From contig MKUU01000049.1 in the NCBI GenBank assembly GCA_001898705.1, forward strand, positions 1-33,113: a DNA stretch of 33,113 nt, written 5' to 3'. Numbering within the stretch: the first letter of the stretch is position 1; the number at the start of each line of letters is the position of its first letter. The notes under the pieces were generated by a model. It was given only the letters and a program-made list of their open reading frames with translations, searched no databases and was not told the DNA's origin. The position numbers and the translations under genes were made by a program. Source of the DNA: Caedibacter sp. 38-128 (GTDB lineage Bacteria; Pseudomonadota; Alphaproteobacteria; Caedimonadales; Caedimonadaceae). This document shows positions 24,466-33,085 of the stretch, one piece after another.

Positions 24466-24517
24466 AAAGCACTTTTGGGTTTTAGAAAATTTATGATTAA
24501 CGTAAAATGGAGTTTGA

Positions 24518-24736
24518 ATGTCAAAAGAAGATCTGATTGAATTTAGTGGGACAGTGGTTGAAATCCTGCCAAATGCCATGTTTCGAGTGAAATTAGATAA
24601 CGAACATATTATTCTTGCTCATACTTCTGGGCGCATGCGCAAAAACAGAATTAGAGTTCTTGCCGGAGATCGTGTTGTCGTTGAAATGACGCCTTATGAT
24701 CTAACCAAAGGACGCGTGATTTTTAGAGAGAAGTAA
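24518..24736 (+). CDS. infA: Translation initiation factor IF-1
   Basis: 72 residues, the standard length: a single S1/OB fold with [36 protein letters not shown] and the ending LTKGRVIFR. It binds the A site of the 30S subunit during initiation. GGAG lies 9 bases before the ATG. It heads infA-maf-RNase E/G-yacG, a common alphaproteobacterial order. Confidence 0.97.
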   Translation: MSKEDLIEFSGTVVEILPNAMFRVKLDNEHIILAHTSGRMRKNRIRVLAGDRVVVEMTPYDLTKGRVIFREK

Positions 24737-24745
24737 TGCCAGGGA

Positions 24746-25327
24746 ATGGCCATTAAAATTTATACACTCGCATCAGATGTACTTTTAAATTCATGGTTGA
24801 ATAATTTAGGTTATAATTCGTTTGCTTTATCAGACACATATCCTTCTTTGAAGCCTGTGGCCAAAGAGCACCCTTTTGATTTTGCTTGTCGTATTTCTTC
24901 TGAAAAAATGAAGTTTTTAACGTCAAAAGCGCCAATAAACAGCCTTCTGATCACAACAGTAAAAGTTGTTGCTTGTGGGCGAAGGATCGTAAACATTCCA
25001 GAAAATCTCAGTGAAGCCCGACAAATCCTTTCTTTGCTTTCAGGGCGCCGTCATCAGGTTTTAACGATCATTTCTTTAAAACATCAAGATAGGTTAAAGC
25101 AACGAGAGGTTTTAACACGTGTTTCTTTTAAACGGCTTTCTGAAGAAGAAATAGAAGATTATCTTCAAACAAAAGCCTGGTGTGACCAAATAGGCGGATA
25201 CGACATTTTAGGCAGAGCTGCATCGTTTGTTAAGGCCATTAACGGGTCAGTAGGAAGTTTATGGGGGGTGCCAGCCTATGAATTAACTTCTTTGCTAGCA
25301 GGCTTGAAAAATGACCAAAGAAGATGA
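24746..25327 (+). CDS. Maf-like protein lacking key active-site residues
   Basis: 193 residues with the overall Maf/Ham1-like layout: LASDVLLNSW at the start, VVACGRRI, LSEARQILSLLSGRRHQV, SEEEIEDYL, and the C-terminal WGVPAYELTSLL. Maf proteins are nucleotide pyrophosphatases linked to septum regulation. Several conserved residues are changed: the SPRR motif near the N-terminus is absent, the D-T just before VVA is V72-K73 (the catalytic Asp is lost), K-P after GRRI is I-P, and the D-K pair near the end is D-Q. The reading frame is intact, so it may be a non-catalytic protein or an early pseudogene. The infA-maf-RNase E/G context supports the family assignment. It overlaps the next gene by 17 bases. 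Confidence 0.75.
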   Translation: MAIKIYTLASDVLLNSWLNNLGYNSFALSDTYPSLKPVAKEHPFDFACRISSEKMKFLTSKAPINSLLITTVKVVACGRRIVNIPENLSEARQILSLLSGRRHQVLTIISLKHQDRLKQREVLTRVSFKRLSEEEIEDYLQTKAWCDQIGGYDILGRAASFVKAINGSVGSLWGVPAYELTSLLAGLKNDQRR

Positions 25328-26246
25328 TTTCCAAATCTTCATTTTAAAAGAACCAAAAGGAATATTCTTAACCGCTTTTGACGATGGCAAAGTTGTTCAA
25401 TGCAGTCTAGATCTTCTGGAGAATAAACCTACAGTTGGTGATGTTTATGTGGCACGTGTGCTACGAACCGATAAAACACGGGCGTGGCTTGATTTGGGTG
25501 AGAATAAGCCTGCTCTTTGTTTTCCTCGCGCTCCTTTTGTTGAAGGCGAATGTCAAGTTGTCTGTGTCTTAAAGGAATCCACAACAACCACTTATACGCA
25601 AAAGGGAGCCCTCGTAACGGATAAGGTTCCTGGAAAAGAAAAATATCTTAAAGAAGCTGATAAGTTGCCTCAGTGCGTTGTGGCGGCTGATCTGGCGTGG
25701 AAGAAATATTTAAAAAGTTTAGAGAAGACTTTCCCCATTCTTGTCAATGATATTGAACTTTATCAGGAAATTTGTGCCTTGGGGCTGGACGCCGTGACGC
25801 TCAAGTCCGATTTAGGATGGTCCTATGAAGTTGAGAGCATATGGAAATCATTTTTAGAGCCTGTTGTGCCAATTCCCGGTGGTGGATGGATTTTATTTGA
25901 AGAAGGCGAGACGCTGACGGCTATTGATATTAATACGTCCGGTTATGATCAAAAAGGGATTAATCTCAAAGGTGATAATGATCTTTATGAGTTTAATAGA
26001 CGTGCCGGTGAAATTTGCATTGAGCAGATTAAATTAAGAAATTATGGTGGACGGATCGTGATCGATTTTCCGACCTTTAAAAATAAAAACTTTTATTTTA
26101 AGCTATGGTCTCATCTCAAAGATAAATTTCATGAAAAAGAAACATTTGTCCCTGGATTTACGCGTACAGGTCTCTTTGAGTTGACACGTTATCGTCCAGG
26201 CCTTTCAATACCTCAAAAACTAAAGAAAATTAATTTTATACCATGA
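25311..26246 (+). CDS. Short RNase E/G family ribonuclease
   Basis: 311 residues, well below the ~480 or more of RNase G and ~900 of RNase E. The catalytic DNase I-like subdomain is recognisable: GGWILFEEGETLTAIDINTS with Asp206 and Asn208, and RNYGGRIVIDFPTF with the second metal ligand Asp252. A reduced S1-like part remains near residues 40-90 (VGDVYVARV...AWLDLG). The C-P-x-C zinc link used for dimers of dimers in RNase E is absent, as is the C-terminal scaffold. The active-site residues suggest it still cleaves RNA; oligomeric state and targets are unknown. It overlaps yacG by 4 bases. Confidence 0.85.
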   Translation: MTKEDDFQIFILKEPKGIFLTAFDDGKVVQCSLDLLENKPTVGDVYVARVLRTDKTRAWLDLGENKPALCFPRAPFVEGECQVVCVLKESTTTTYTQKGALVTDKVPGKEKYLKEADKLPQCVVAADLAWKKYLKSLEKTFPILVNDIELYQEICALGLDAVTLKSDLGWSYEVESIWKSFLEPVVPIPGGGWILFEEGETLTAIDINTSGYDQKGINLKGDNDLYEFNRRAGEICIEQIKLRNYGGRIVIDFPTFKNKNFYFKLWSHLKDKFHEKETFVPGFTRTGLFELTRYRPGLSIPQKLKKINFIP

Positions 26247-26434
26247 TGCAAAACACTTCTTCAAAAATACTTCTCTGTCCTATTTGTAAAGCGCCTCGGC
26301 AGCATGAATTCAGGCCTTTTTGTTCAGCGCGCTGTAAACAAATTGACTTAAATCGATGGCTTTCAGAAATTTATTCAGTTCCTATCCAAGAAGAGCAAAA
26401 TCCAACAGACAGTCAAGAAGAAGATCCTAAATAA
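26243..26434 (+). CDS. yacG: DNA gyrase inhibitor/zinc protein YacG
   Basis: 63 residues. The zinc site is complete: C12-P-I-C15 and C27-S-A-R-C31, followed by the conserved I-D-L-N-R-W-L. YacG binds GyrB and restrains gyrase in E. coli. It starts inside the stop codon of the RNase gene (ATGA), so the two are coupled. Confidence 0.93.
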   Translation: MMQNTSSKILLCPICKAPRQHEFRPFCSARCKQIDLNRWLSEIYSVPIQEEQNPTDSQEEDPK

Positions 26435-26482
26435 AGAGGGAAAAGCTTATAAAGAATATGCTTCTTAAATCACAAGTATTGA

Positions 26483-26504
26483 TTAACGATAGTCTTACCG
26501 TTAA
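26483..26504. promoter_or_regulatory. Inverted repeat upstream of fabI, possible operator
   Basis: TTAACG (26483-26488) and CGTTAA (26499-26504), extended to TTAACGATA/TACCGTTAA with one mismatch, lie just upstream of a TACAAT -10 candidate (26519-26524). The -35 region overlaps the repeat, as expected for a regulator site. The regulator is unknown. Confidence 0.45.
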
Positions 26505-26551
26505 GATCTTCTTTCCGTTACAATATAGAGCGATATTACAAGGAGCTTTTA

Positions 26552-27376
26552 ATGACACAACAAGGATTAATGGTAGGTAAAAAAGGTCTTGTTATGGGCG
26601 TTGCCAACGACCATTCTTTAGCTTGGGGAATTGCGAAAGCGCTGGCCTCCCAAGGTGCATCATTAGCATTTACCTATCAAGGGGAAGTGTTGAAAAAAAG
26701 AGTGGTTCCATTAGCAGAATCTCTTAATTCAAACATTTTACTTGAATGTGATGTGACAGATGAAGGGAAATTAGCAGAAACCTTTCAAGCATTAAAAGAG
26801 AAATGGGGAACGCTTGATTTTGTTGTGCATGCGATTGCTTTCTCAGATAAAGAAGAATTAAAAGGGAAATATGTTGAGACGACGCGCGCTAACTTTTTAA
26901 ACACGCTTGATATCTCTTGCTATTCTTTTACAGCTGTTGCGCGTCATGCGGCGCCTCTTATGTCCCAAGGCGGGAGTTTATTAACATTATCTTATTATGG
27001 GGCTGAAAAAGTGATGCCTCATTATAACGTTATGGGTGTGGCAAAGGCAGCTCTAGAAGCAAGTGTCCGCTATTTAGCGGCAGATCTTGGTGGTGATAAC
27101 ATTCGTGTCAATGCAATCTCAGCCGGGCCTGTCAAAACATTAGCCGCGTCAGGAATAGGGGATTTCCGTTATATTTTAAAGTGGAACCAATATAATTCTC
27201 CCTTGCGTCGCAATACAACGCTCGAAGATGTTGGGGGGGCTGGGCTTTATTTGTTGAGCAATCTGTCGTCTGGTGTTACAGGAGAAGTTCATCATGTTGA
27301 TAGTGGGTATCATGTGGTAGGAATGAAAGCAATTGATGCGCCTGATATCTCAACAATTAAAGAAGAACAGTCATAG
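26552..27376 (+). CDS. fabI: Enoyl-[acyl-carrier-protein] reductase (NADH), FabI
   Basis: 274 residues, a short-chain dehydrogenase with the FabI-type nucleotide loop GVANDHSLAWGIA and the active site SYYGAEKVMPHYNVMGVAKA (Tyr148, Tyr158, Lys165). The cofactor-side region GPVKTLAASGI is also present. It does the last reduction of each fatty-acid elongation cycle in the cytoplasm. AAGGAG precedes the ATG by 8 bases. It heads a likely operon with sppA (11-base gap) and icd. Confidence 0.96.
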   Translation: MTQQGLMVGKKGLVMGVANDHSLAWGIAKALASQGASLAFTYQGEVLKKRVVPLAESLNSNILLECDVTDEGKLAETFQALKEKWGTLDFVVHAIAFSDKEELKGKYVETTRANFLNTLDISCYSFTAVARHAAPLMSQGGSLLTLSYYGAEKVMPHYNVMGVAKAALEASVRYLAADLGGDNIRVNAISAGPVKTLAASGIGDFRYILKWNQYNSPLRRNTTLEDVGGAGLYLLSNLSSGVTGEVHHVDSGYHVVGMKAIDAPDISTIKEEQS

Positions 27377-27387
27377 AGTAAAAAAAC

Positions 27388-29139
27388 ATGCGTCATCTCT
27401 TTAGGAAGTTTTTAGTTTTTTTGGGAGGAATAACCCTCTTTGGCATTGTTGTGTCTTTTGCCGGGATCCTCTTCGTTTCTTTTAAAACTTTAAAAATTCA
27501 AGAAAACAGTTACTTAGAACTATCACTTGAAGGTCCTTTAGAGGAAAGACCAATGGATGGGTTGCAATCTTTCTTGAACCCACATCCTTCTTTACGCTCG
27601 ATGATAGAAACTCTTGACCATGCAAGCCGAGATCCTAAAATTTTGGGCGTTCTTCTAAGATTGAATCAACAATCACCAATGGGGCTCGGCCAAGTCCAAG
27701 AACTTCGTAATGCTTTGAAAAGTTTTTCTAAGAAAGGTAAACGAGTTATTGTTCATTGCGATACCTTTGGAGAAAATACATCAGGGATGGCAGCCTATTA
27801 TCTTGCCTCTGCGGGCCAGGAAATTTGGCTGCAGCCGATTGGATCCTTGAATATTATCGGCTTAGGCATTGAAATTCCTTTTCTTCGGAAGTTCTTAGAT
27901 GACTATGGGATTAAGGCACGCATTTTAAAGCGAGAAGAATATAAAACAGCCATGAATTTTTTAACTCATGAAGGTCTTTCTTCTCAGAATCGTGAAGATT
28001 TAGAGAAAATTTTAACGGCAAGACTAAAACAGATGATCACGGATGTTTCCCAAGATAGAAAGTTAAGTCCTGCTCGTGTGAGAGAATATATAGATCGTGC
28101 TCCGATTGTTAAAGCACAGTCTGCAAAAGAAATGGGATTAATTGATCATATTGGATATATTGAAGAGCTATACACTTCCCTTAAAAGCAAAACACAAGTT
28201 CCTGTTCAATTGGTAAAGTTTAAGCAATATGCTCACGTGCTTCAAAAACCCAAAGGAACGAATAAGATAGCAATTATTTATGCTGTAGGACCCATTATGA
28301 GAACTTCTGAGGGGGGAAATCCCTTAGCTCTCGAATCGGTTGTTAGTGCAGAAGAGGTTCGCAAAGCCTTTGAAGATGCCCTTAAAGATCCTCATGTAAA
28401 GGCTATTGTCTTTAGAATTAATAGTCCAGGAGGCTCTGCTGTTGCCTCTGATACGATTTGGGGTGCTGTTGAGCATGCAAAAACAAAAGGAATTCCTGTG
28501 ATTGCTTCTATGGGAGACGTGGCAGCTTCAGGCGGCTATATGGTGGCTCTTCCTGCAACAAAAATTGTTGCTAACCCAGCGACCATTACGGGATCAATAG
28601 GTGTTTATAGCGGAAAATTTGTGACAGATGCTTTTTGGGAAAAGTTAAAAATTCACTGGCAGGGTATTCAAGTCGGGCAGAAAGCACTTATATGGAACAG
28701 TGTTAAGGAATATTCCAAAGAAGAGTTGGATGCCATTAATGAAGCATTAGATCATATTTATGAGGTCTTTATGCAACGTGTTTCAGTGGCGCGTAAACTT
28801 CCTTTAAATGAGGTTCGTAAGGTGGCACAAGGTCATGTATGGACAGGAGATCAGGCCCTCAATAAAGGGTTAGTTGATGTTTTGGGTGACATGGATGTTG
28901 CTATTAATATTGCTAAAAAAGAAGCAGGTTTTAAAGAAGGGGAAGTGGTGAGACTTGAAACGTTCCCTCGCGAAACCACTTTTATCGAAAAGTTAAAATT
29001 ACTTTTAACCGGAAATTCACCTTCACTTTCTTTAGGGGGGGGAATTTATGAATTCTTTAAAATGATTAAGAACTCTTTTAAATCTCTTGTTATTGATTCG
29101 CTATATTCTCCTCTTGCGGCCTATTTTGAGAGCAACTAA
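27388..29139 (+). CDS. sppA: Signal peptide peptidase SppA, long (67K) type
   Basis: 583 residues. One N-terminal membrane segment (about 8-32), then two related crotonase-like halves. In the long type the dyad is split: Lys186 in REEYKTAMNF (first half) and nucleophile Ser381 in GDVAASGGYM (second half); both are present, as is RINSPGGSAVASD. SppA digests cleaved signal peptides in the inner membrane, so it complements lepB. It lies 9 bases before icd. Confidence 0.94.
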   Translation: MRHLFRKFLVFLGGITLFGIVVSFAGILFVSFKTLKIQENSYLELSLEGPLEERPMDGLQSFLNPHPSLRSMIETLDHASRDPKILGVLLRLNQQSPMGLGQVQELRNALKSFSKKGKRVIVHCDTFGENTSGMAAYYLASAGQEIWLQPIGSLNIIGLGIEIPFLRKFLDDYGIKARILKREEYKTAMNFLTHEGLSSQNREDLEKILTARLKQMITDVSQDRKLSPARVREYIDRAPIVKAQSAKEMGLIDHIGYIEELYTSLKSKTQVPVQLVKFKQYAHVLQKPKGTNKIAIIYAVGPIMRTSEGGNPLALESVVSAEEVRKAFEDALKDPHVKAIVFRINSPGGSAVASDTIWGAVEHAKTKGIPVIASMGDVAASGGYMVALPATKIVANPATITGSIGVYSGKFVTDAFWEKLKIHWQGIQVGQKALIWNSVKEYSKEELDAINEALDHIYEVFMQRVSVARKLPLNEVRKVAQGHVWTGDQALNKGLVDVLGDMDVAINIAKKEAGFKEGEVVRLETFPRETTFIEKLKLLLTGNSPSLSLGGGIYEFFKMIKNSFKSLVIDSLYSPLAAYFESN

Positions 29140-29148
29140 GGGGATATC

Positions 29149-30588
29149 ATGACAAAACATACGGTGACATTTATTGCTGGCGATGGTGTAGGTCCTGAAG
29201 TGACCAACGCTGCTCGTAAGATCATCGAGGCCGCTGGGATTAATATTGAGTGGGAAGAATGTTTAGCGGGGGCGGTCGTTTTTAAACAAGGGCTTGCGTC
29301 GGGTGTTCCTGAAGAGACTATTAACTCTATTAAGCGGAATAGAGTTGTGCTTAAGGGGCCCCTTGAGACACCTGTTGGCTATGGTGAAAAGAGCGCCAAT
29401 GTAACTTTAAGAAAATTGTTTGAAACTTATGCAAATATTCGCCCCATCCGCGAATTTCCAAATGTTCCAACCCCCTATAAAGGGCGCGGAATTGACTTCG
29501 TCATTGTCCGTGAAAATGTTGAAGATTTGTATGCTGGTATTGAATATATGCAAACACCAGGAACAGCCCAGACTCTCAAGTTAATCACTCGCAAAGGGTG
29601 TGAGAAGATCGTGCGGGTTGCTTTTGAATTTGCCCTTTCAGAAGGGCGTAAGAAAGTACATTGTGCAACTAAAGCAAACATTATGAAATTTTCTGAAGGA
29701 ATGCTAAAGCAAACCTTCGAGGAAATTTCTAAAGAGTATCCGAACATTGAAGCCCAGCACATCATCGTTGATAATTGTGCGCATCAGTTGGTGAAAGCTC
29801 CAGAAATGTTTGATGTGATTGTCACAACGAACATGAATGGAGACATTTTAAGTGACCTCGGTTCTGGCTTAATAGGAGGATTGGGATTTGCTTCTGGAGC
29901 AAATTTAGGAAATGATATTGCTATTTTTGAAGCTGTGCATGGATCTGCTCCTAAATATGCTGGCCAGAATGCAATTAATCCTACGGCAGTCATCTTCTCA
30001 AGCTTGATGATGCTGAGATACTTAGGTGAATTCGAGGCGGCCAACACCATTGAACAAGCTGTTTTGGTCACACTTCAAGAACATCGTGCTTTAACAAGAG
30101 ATGTGGTAGGAAAACAAAATGCAGCTTCTACAACAGCTTATTGTGATGAAATCATAAAAAATTTAGGGAAGAACTCTGATTTTTGGCAGTTAAGAGAGTA
30201 TAAACCCCTTCAGATGCCATTAATTTCACGTGAGCCCGCGTTTGTGAAAGCGCCTTCTAAGGTTGTGGGGGTGGATGTTTTTATTCAATCAAATTTGACG
30301 GCAGAAGAATTGGGAAAGAGTCTTGAGCAACTTGTTCTTAATTCACCTGTTCAGCTTAAAATGATTTCAAATCGAGGTGTGAAAGTATACCCTCTTACGG
30401 GCACTTCCACTGATGTAGTTGATCTTTGGAGCTGTCGTTTGATGGCAAAAGATCAGAGTGAGCTTAATGATCACTTAATATGTACCTTGCTAGAGGAAAT
30501 AGGGCGCTCTCATGCCTGGATGCATCTTGAAAAATTAACTTATTTTGGCGAACGTATGGGGTTCACAAAAGCCCAAGGTGAAGATTAA
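29149..30588 (+). CDS. icd: Isocitrate dehydrogenase, Thermus/Rickettsia-type, probably NADP-dependent
   Basis: 479 residues. The core (1-335) resembles mitochondrial NAD-IDH subunits: FIAGDGVGPEV, NVTLRKLFETYANIRP (substrate phosphate-loop serine replaced by Asn/Thr) and IVDNCAHQLV. An extra ~140-residue C-terminal domain is typical of the Thermus thermophilus and Rickettsia enzymes. In HGSAPKYAGQNAINPTA the residues Lys269 and Tyr270 match the NADP-binding pair of E. coli Icd; NAD enzymes have Asp-Ile. The enzyme makes 2-oxoglutarate in the TCA cycle. Cofactor choice is inferred. Confidence 0.92.
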   Translation: MTKHTVTFIAGDGVGPEVTNAARKIIEAAGINIEWEECLAGAVVFKQGLASGVPEETINSIKRNRVVLKGPLETPVGYGEKSANVTLRKLFETYANIRPIREFPNVPTPYKGRGIDFVIVRENVEDLYAGIEYMQTPGTAQTLKLITRKGCEKIVRVAFEFALSEGRKKVHCATKANIMKFSEGMLKQTFEEISKEYPNIEAQHIIVDNCAHQLVKAPEMFDVIVTTNMNGDILSDLGSGLIGGLGFASGANLGNDIAIFEAVHGSAPKYAGQNAINPTAVIFSSLMMLRYLGEFEAANTIEQAVLVTLQEHRALTRDVVGKQNAASTTAYCDEIIKNLGKNSDFWQLREYKPLQMPLISREPAFVKAPSKVVGVDVFIQSNLTAEELGKSLEQLVLNSPVQLKMISNRGVKVYPLTGTSTDVVDLWSCRLMAKDQSELNDHLICTLLEEIGRSHAWMHLEKLTYFGERMGFTKAQGED

Positions 30589-30760
30589 GGATAAAACTTA
30601 CAAGCTTCTGAGTGTTTGGAAATGTTCCCTCCGAACTGTGTCGAACTCGCTGAATATACAAAAAAATTGTTTGTGGGATAAATTTCTGTCTTTATTAATA
30701 AAATATTAACCTTTACAGTTTAGAGCTAATCGACAATTTTAACGCCGAGGAGATATTGTT

Positions 30761-32290
30761 GTGGAGTGGATAACGCAAACTTTCAGAAGTTGGGGAATTC
30801 CACGACGGACTCTTTTTATCATCGTGACAGCGATAGGTCTTTTAAGTGTTTATTATTTATTTATAAAAATTTCACCTCTGTCTATGGCTCTTTTGTACTC
30901 TGATTTAGAGCTTGCCGATACAAGCCGTATTGTTGCACGACTAGAAAAACAAGGAATCCCCGTTGATCTTAAAGCTGAAGGAACGCAAATTTACGTGCCT
31001 ACTGACAGAGTTGCTCGTTTACGAATGGAGATGGCAGAAGCAGGCCTCCCTAAAGGGGGAATTGTAGGATACGAAATCTTTGACCGAAAAGAGGTCAACA
31101 CAGCCTTTGGTTTTATGCATGATATAAAACACTTACGCGCATTAGAAGGTGAGCTTGCACGAACTATTTCTTCCTTAGAGGCTGTTATGTCGGCAAGAGT
31201 GCATCTCGTTCTTCCTAGACGAGAATTATTTATAAAAGAGCACCAACAACCAAGTGCTTCAATTGTTCTTCATATGAGAAGTTCTAAAGCGTTAAAGCAA
31301 TCTAAAGTATTAGCTATACAACACCTTGTGGCCTCAGCTGTACCAGGATTGGTACCTGATGCAGTTGCAATTATTGATGATAAAGGAAACCTTTTAGCAA
31401 AAAGTGATGCAGAAACAGACTCACAGCATCAAACAAATATTGAAGAAATTCGTATGGCTTATGAAACGAGAACGGCACAGATGATAGAGGGCTTAGTGGG
31501 AAAGTATGTTGGGCCTGATAAGGTACGAGCCGAAGTGACAGCTGAAATTGATATTGATCGTTTTTCACAGGAAGAAGAGCGTTATGACCCTCAAGGGCAA
31601 GTTGAGAGATCACGTCAAATTGTCAGAAAATCTAACGAATCTAATGGATTAACGGAAGAAAATATTAAATATGAAGTTTCAAAATTAGTTCAAAAACAAT
31701 CACGAGAATCGGGGAGTATAAGGCGGCTTTCTGTCGCAGTCGTCGTTGATGGACACTATCTTCGTAATGATAAGGGAGAAGAGATTTATCAGTCGAGATC
31801 TTCAGAAGAGATGGAGCAATTAAAAAAGCTTATATCCTCGGCAATTGGATTCAATGCTGAGCGAAAGGATCAGCTTGAAGTCATCAATATGCCTTTTGCA
31901 AAGGTTGAAGATCATGGAACACGTCCCATTGATTATTCAGAACCGATTATAGCCTTTAAACATTCGGAATTATTAAGATTTGCAGAACTCTTAATTTTCA
32001 TTATTGCAACTTTCCTAGGAATTATGATTGTCATAAAACCTCTTGGTTTTAGTTTTTCGTTAAAAAAACAGAGAGCAAGTACAAAAGAAGATTCATCTCA
32101 GGGGCACTTTCCTCAAATGGATTTAAAGTCTTCACAAGATTTAGTTTTTAAGTCACGACAATCTCAATTTTCGTCGCAACTTAAGGGGAATATAAGTGAA
32201 TTGTCACAACATAAAATTAAATATATTCTTGATAATCACCTTGAAGAAGCGGTAATCGTACTTCGAGATTGGTTTCGGGAAGGAAAATAG
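30761..32290 (+). CDS. fliF: Flagellar MS-ring protein FliF
   Basis: 509 residues from GTG at 30761, preceded by GAGGAGAT about 8 bases upstream. There is a membrane segment near 19-37, then the YscJ/FliF ring-building domains (ALLYSDLELADTSRIVARLEKQGIP; SARVHLVLPRRELF; GLVPDAVAIIDDKGNLL). A second membrane segment lies near 405-427. The last 30 residues (KYILDNHLEEAVIVLRDWF) form the FliG-binding tail. FliF forms the inner-membrane ring on which the motor is built. It is slightly shorter than many homologues but complete in layout. The stop is 4 bases before fliG. Confidence 0.94.
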   Translation: MEWITQTFRSWGIPRRTLFIIVTAIGLLSVYYLFIKISPLSMALLYSDLELADTSRIVARLEKQGIPVDLKAEGTQIYVPTDRVARLRMEMAEAGLPKGGIVGYEIFDRKEVNTAFGFMHDIKHLRALEGELARTISSLEAVMSARVHLVLPRRELFIKEHQQPSASIVLHMRSSKALKQSKVLAIQHLVASAVPGLVPDAVAIIDDKGNLLAKSDAETDSQHQTNIEEIRMAYETRTAQMIEGLVGKYVGPDKVRAEVTAEIDIDRFSQEEERYDPQGQVERSRQIVRKSNESNGLTEENIKYEVSKLVQKQSRESGSIRRLSVAVVVDGHYLRNDKGEEIYQSRSSEEMEQLKKLISSAIGFNAERKDQLEVINMPFAKVEDHGTRPIDYSEPIIAFKHSELLRFAELLIFIIATFLGIMIVIKPLGFSFSLKKQRASTKEDSSQGHFPQMDLKSSQDLVFKSRQSQFSSQLKGNISELSQHKIKYILDNHLEEAVIVLRDWFREGK

Positions 32291-32294
32291 GAAG

Positions 32295-33044
32295 ATGCCT
32301 ACTCAGGAAACTGTAAGGCCGGTAACAAACTCTAAGTTTTCATCACTTGACAAGATTGCTATTTTCTTACTTTCGCTCCCACAAAGTGAAGTCGAGAAGA
32401 TTTTTTCAAGACTTAATGCTCATGAAGTCAAAAGTATATTACAGAGAATGATGGCTCTTGGTTTGGTCGAGACAGCTCAAGTTGAAAATCTGTATTTAGA
32501 ATTTTCGGAAGCAGTAGAAAAGTTAATCAATAAACCAGAGTCTTTTGAAAGTTCAGAAAAAGCCTTAGGGAAGTTTCCTCCTCCTTTTGATCTGAGCGAA
32601 GGTATGATTAAGCAACAGGAGATTAAAGCAGATGATCTATCGGAAACACTAAAAAACATTACGTCTTCTAGTCTTGCAAAATTCCTTCAGAATGAACATC
32701 CGCAAACAATTTCACTTATCTTAAGTAGGATTAATCCGCAGAAAGCAGCATCAGTTTTTATTGAATTTCCTGAGTCGTTGGCCATTGATGTTATGAATAG
32801 AATGCTTACAATGGGGCAAGTTCAACAAGAAATTCTCAAGGAAGTTGAAAATACCCTTAAAGCTGAATTTGAGGATTTCCTTACACCTGAGGCTCCGCGA
32901 GATGCTTGTTCACATATGGCAGATATTTTTAATGCTTTTGACCCAAAAGCCGAAGTAAAATTTATGCAAGGGCTTGAATCAAAGAACAGCGAGGCAGCCA
33001 AACATGTTAAAGAACTTATTTTAACCATTGAAGACTTAAAATAA
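32295..33044 (+). CDS. fliG: FliG without the C-terminal torque domain
   Basis: 249 residues against about 330-340 in the family. The N-terminal FliF-binding domain (about 14-80) is recognisable, as is the middle domain with the EHPQT motif (134-138) that contacts FliM, and so is the following helical region (EVKFMQGLESKNSEAAKHVKELI). The protein ends at ILTIEDLK, the point where normal FliG has its F-x-F-E-D-L segment and then ~95 residues carrying the charged helix that meets the stator. After the TAA all three frames close within about 45 bases and a new ATG follows at 33086, so the missing part is not simply one frameshift away. As encoded it could join the ring but not transmit torque in the usual way. 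Confidence 0.88.
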   Translation: MPTQETVRPVTNSKFSSLDKIAIFLLSLPQSEVEKIFSRLNAHEVKSILQRMMALGLVETAQVENLYLEFSEAVEKLINKPESFESSEKALGKFPPPFDLSEGMIKQQEIKADDLSETLKNITSSSLAKFLQNEHPQTISLILSRINPQKAASVFIEFPESLAIDVMNRMLTMGQVQQEILKEVENTLKAEFEDFLTPEAPRDACSHMADIFNAFDPKAEVKFMQGLESKNSEAAKHVKELILTIEDLK

Positions 33045-33085
33045 CCCGAGTTGCGTATAAGCGGAGTATTTGAGGTAAGAAGAGT

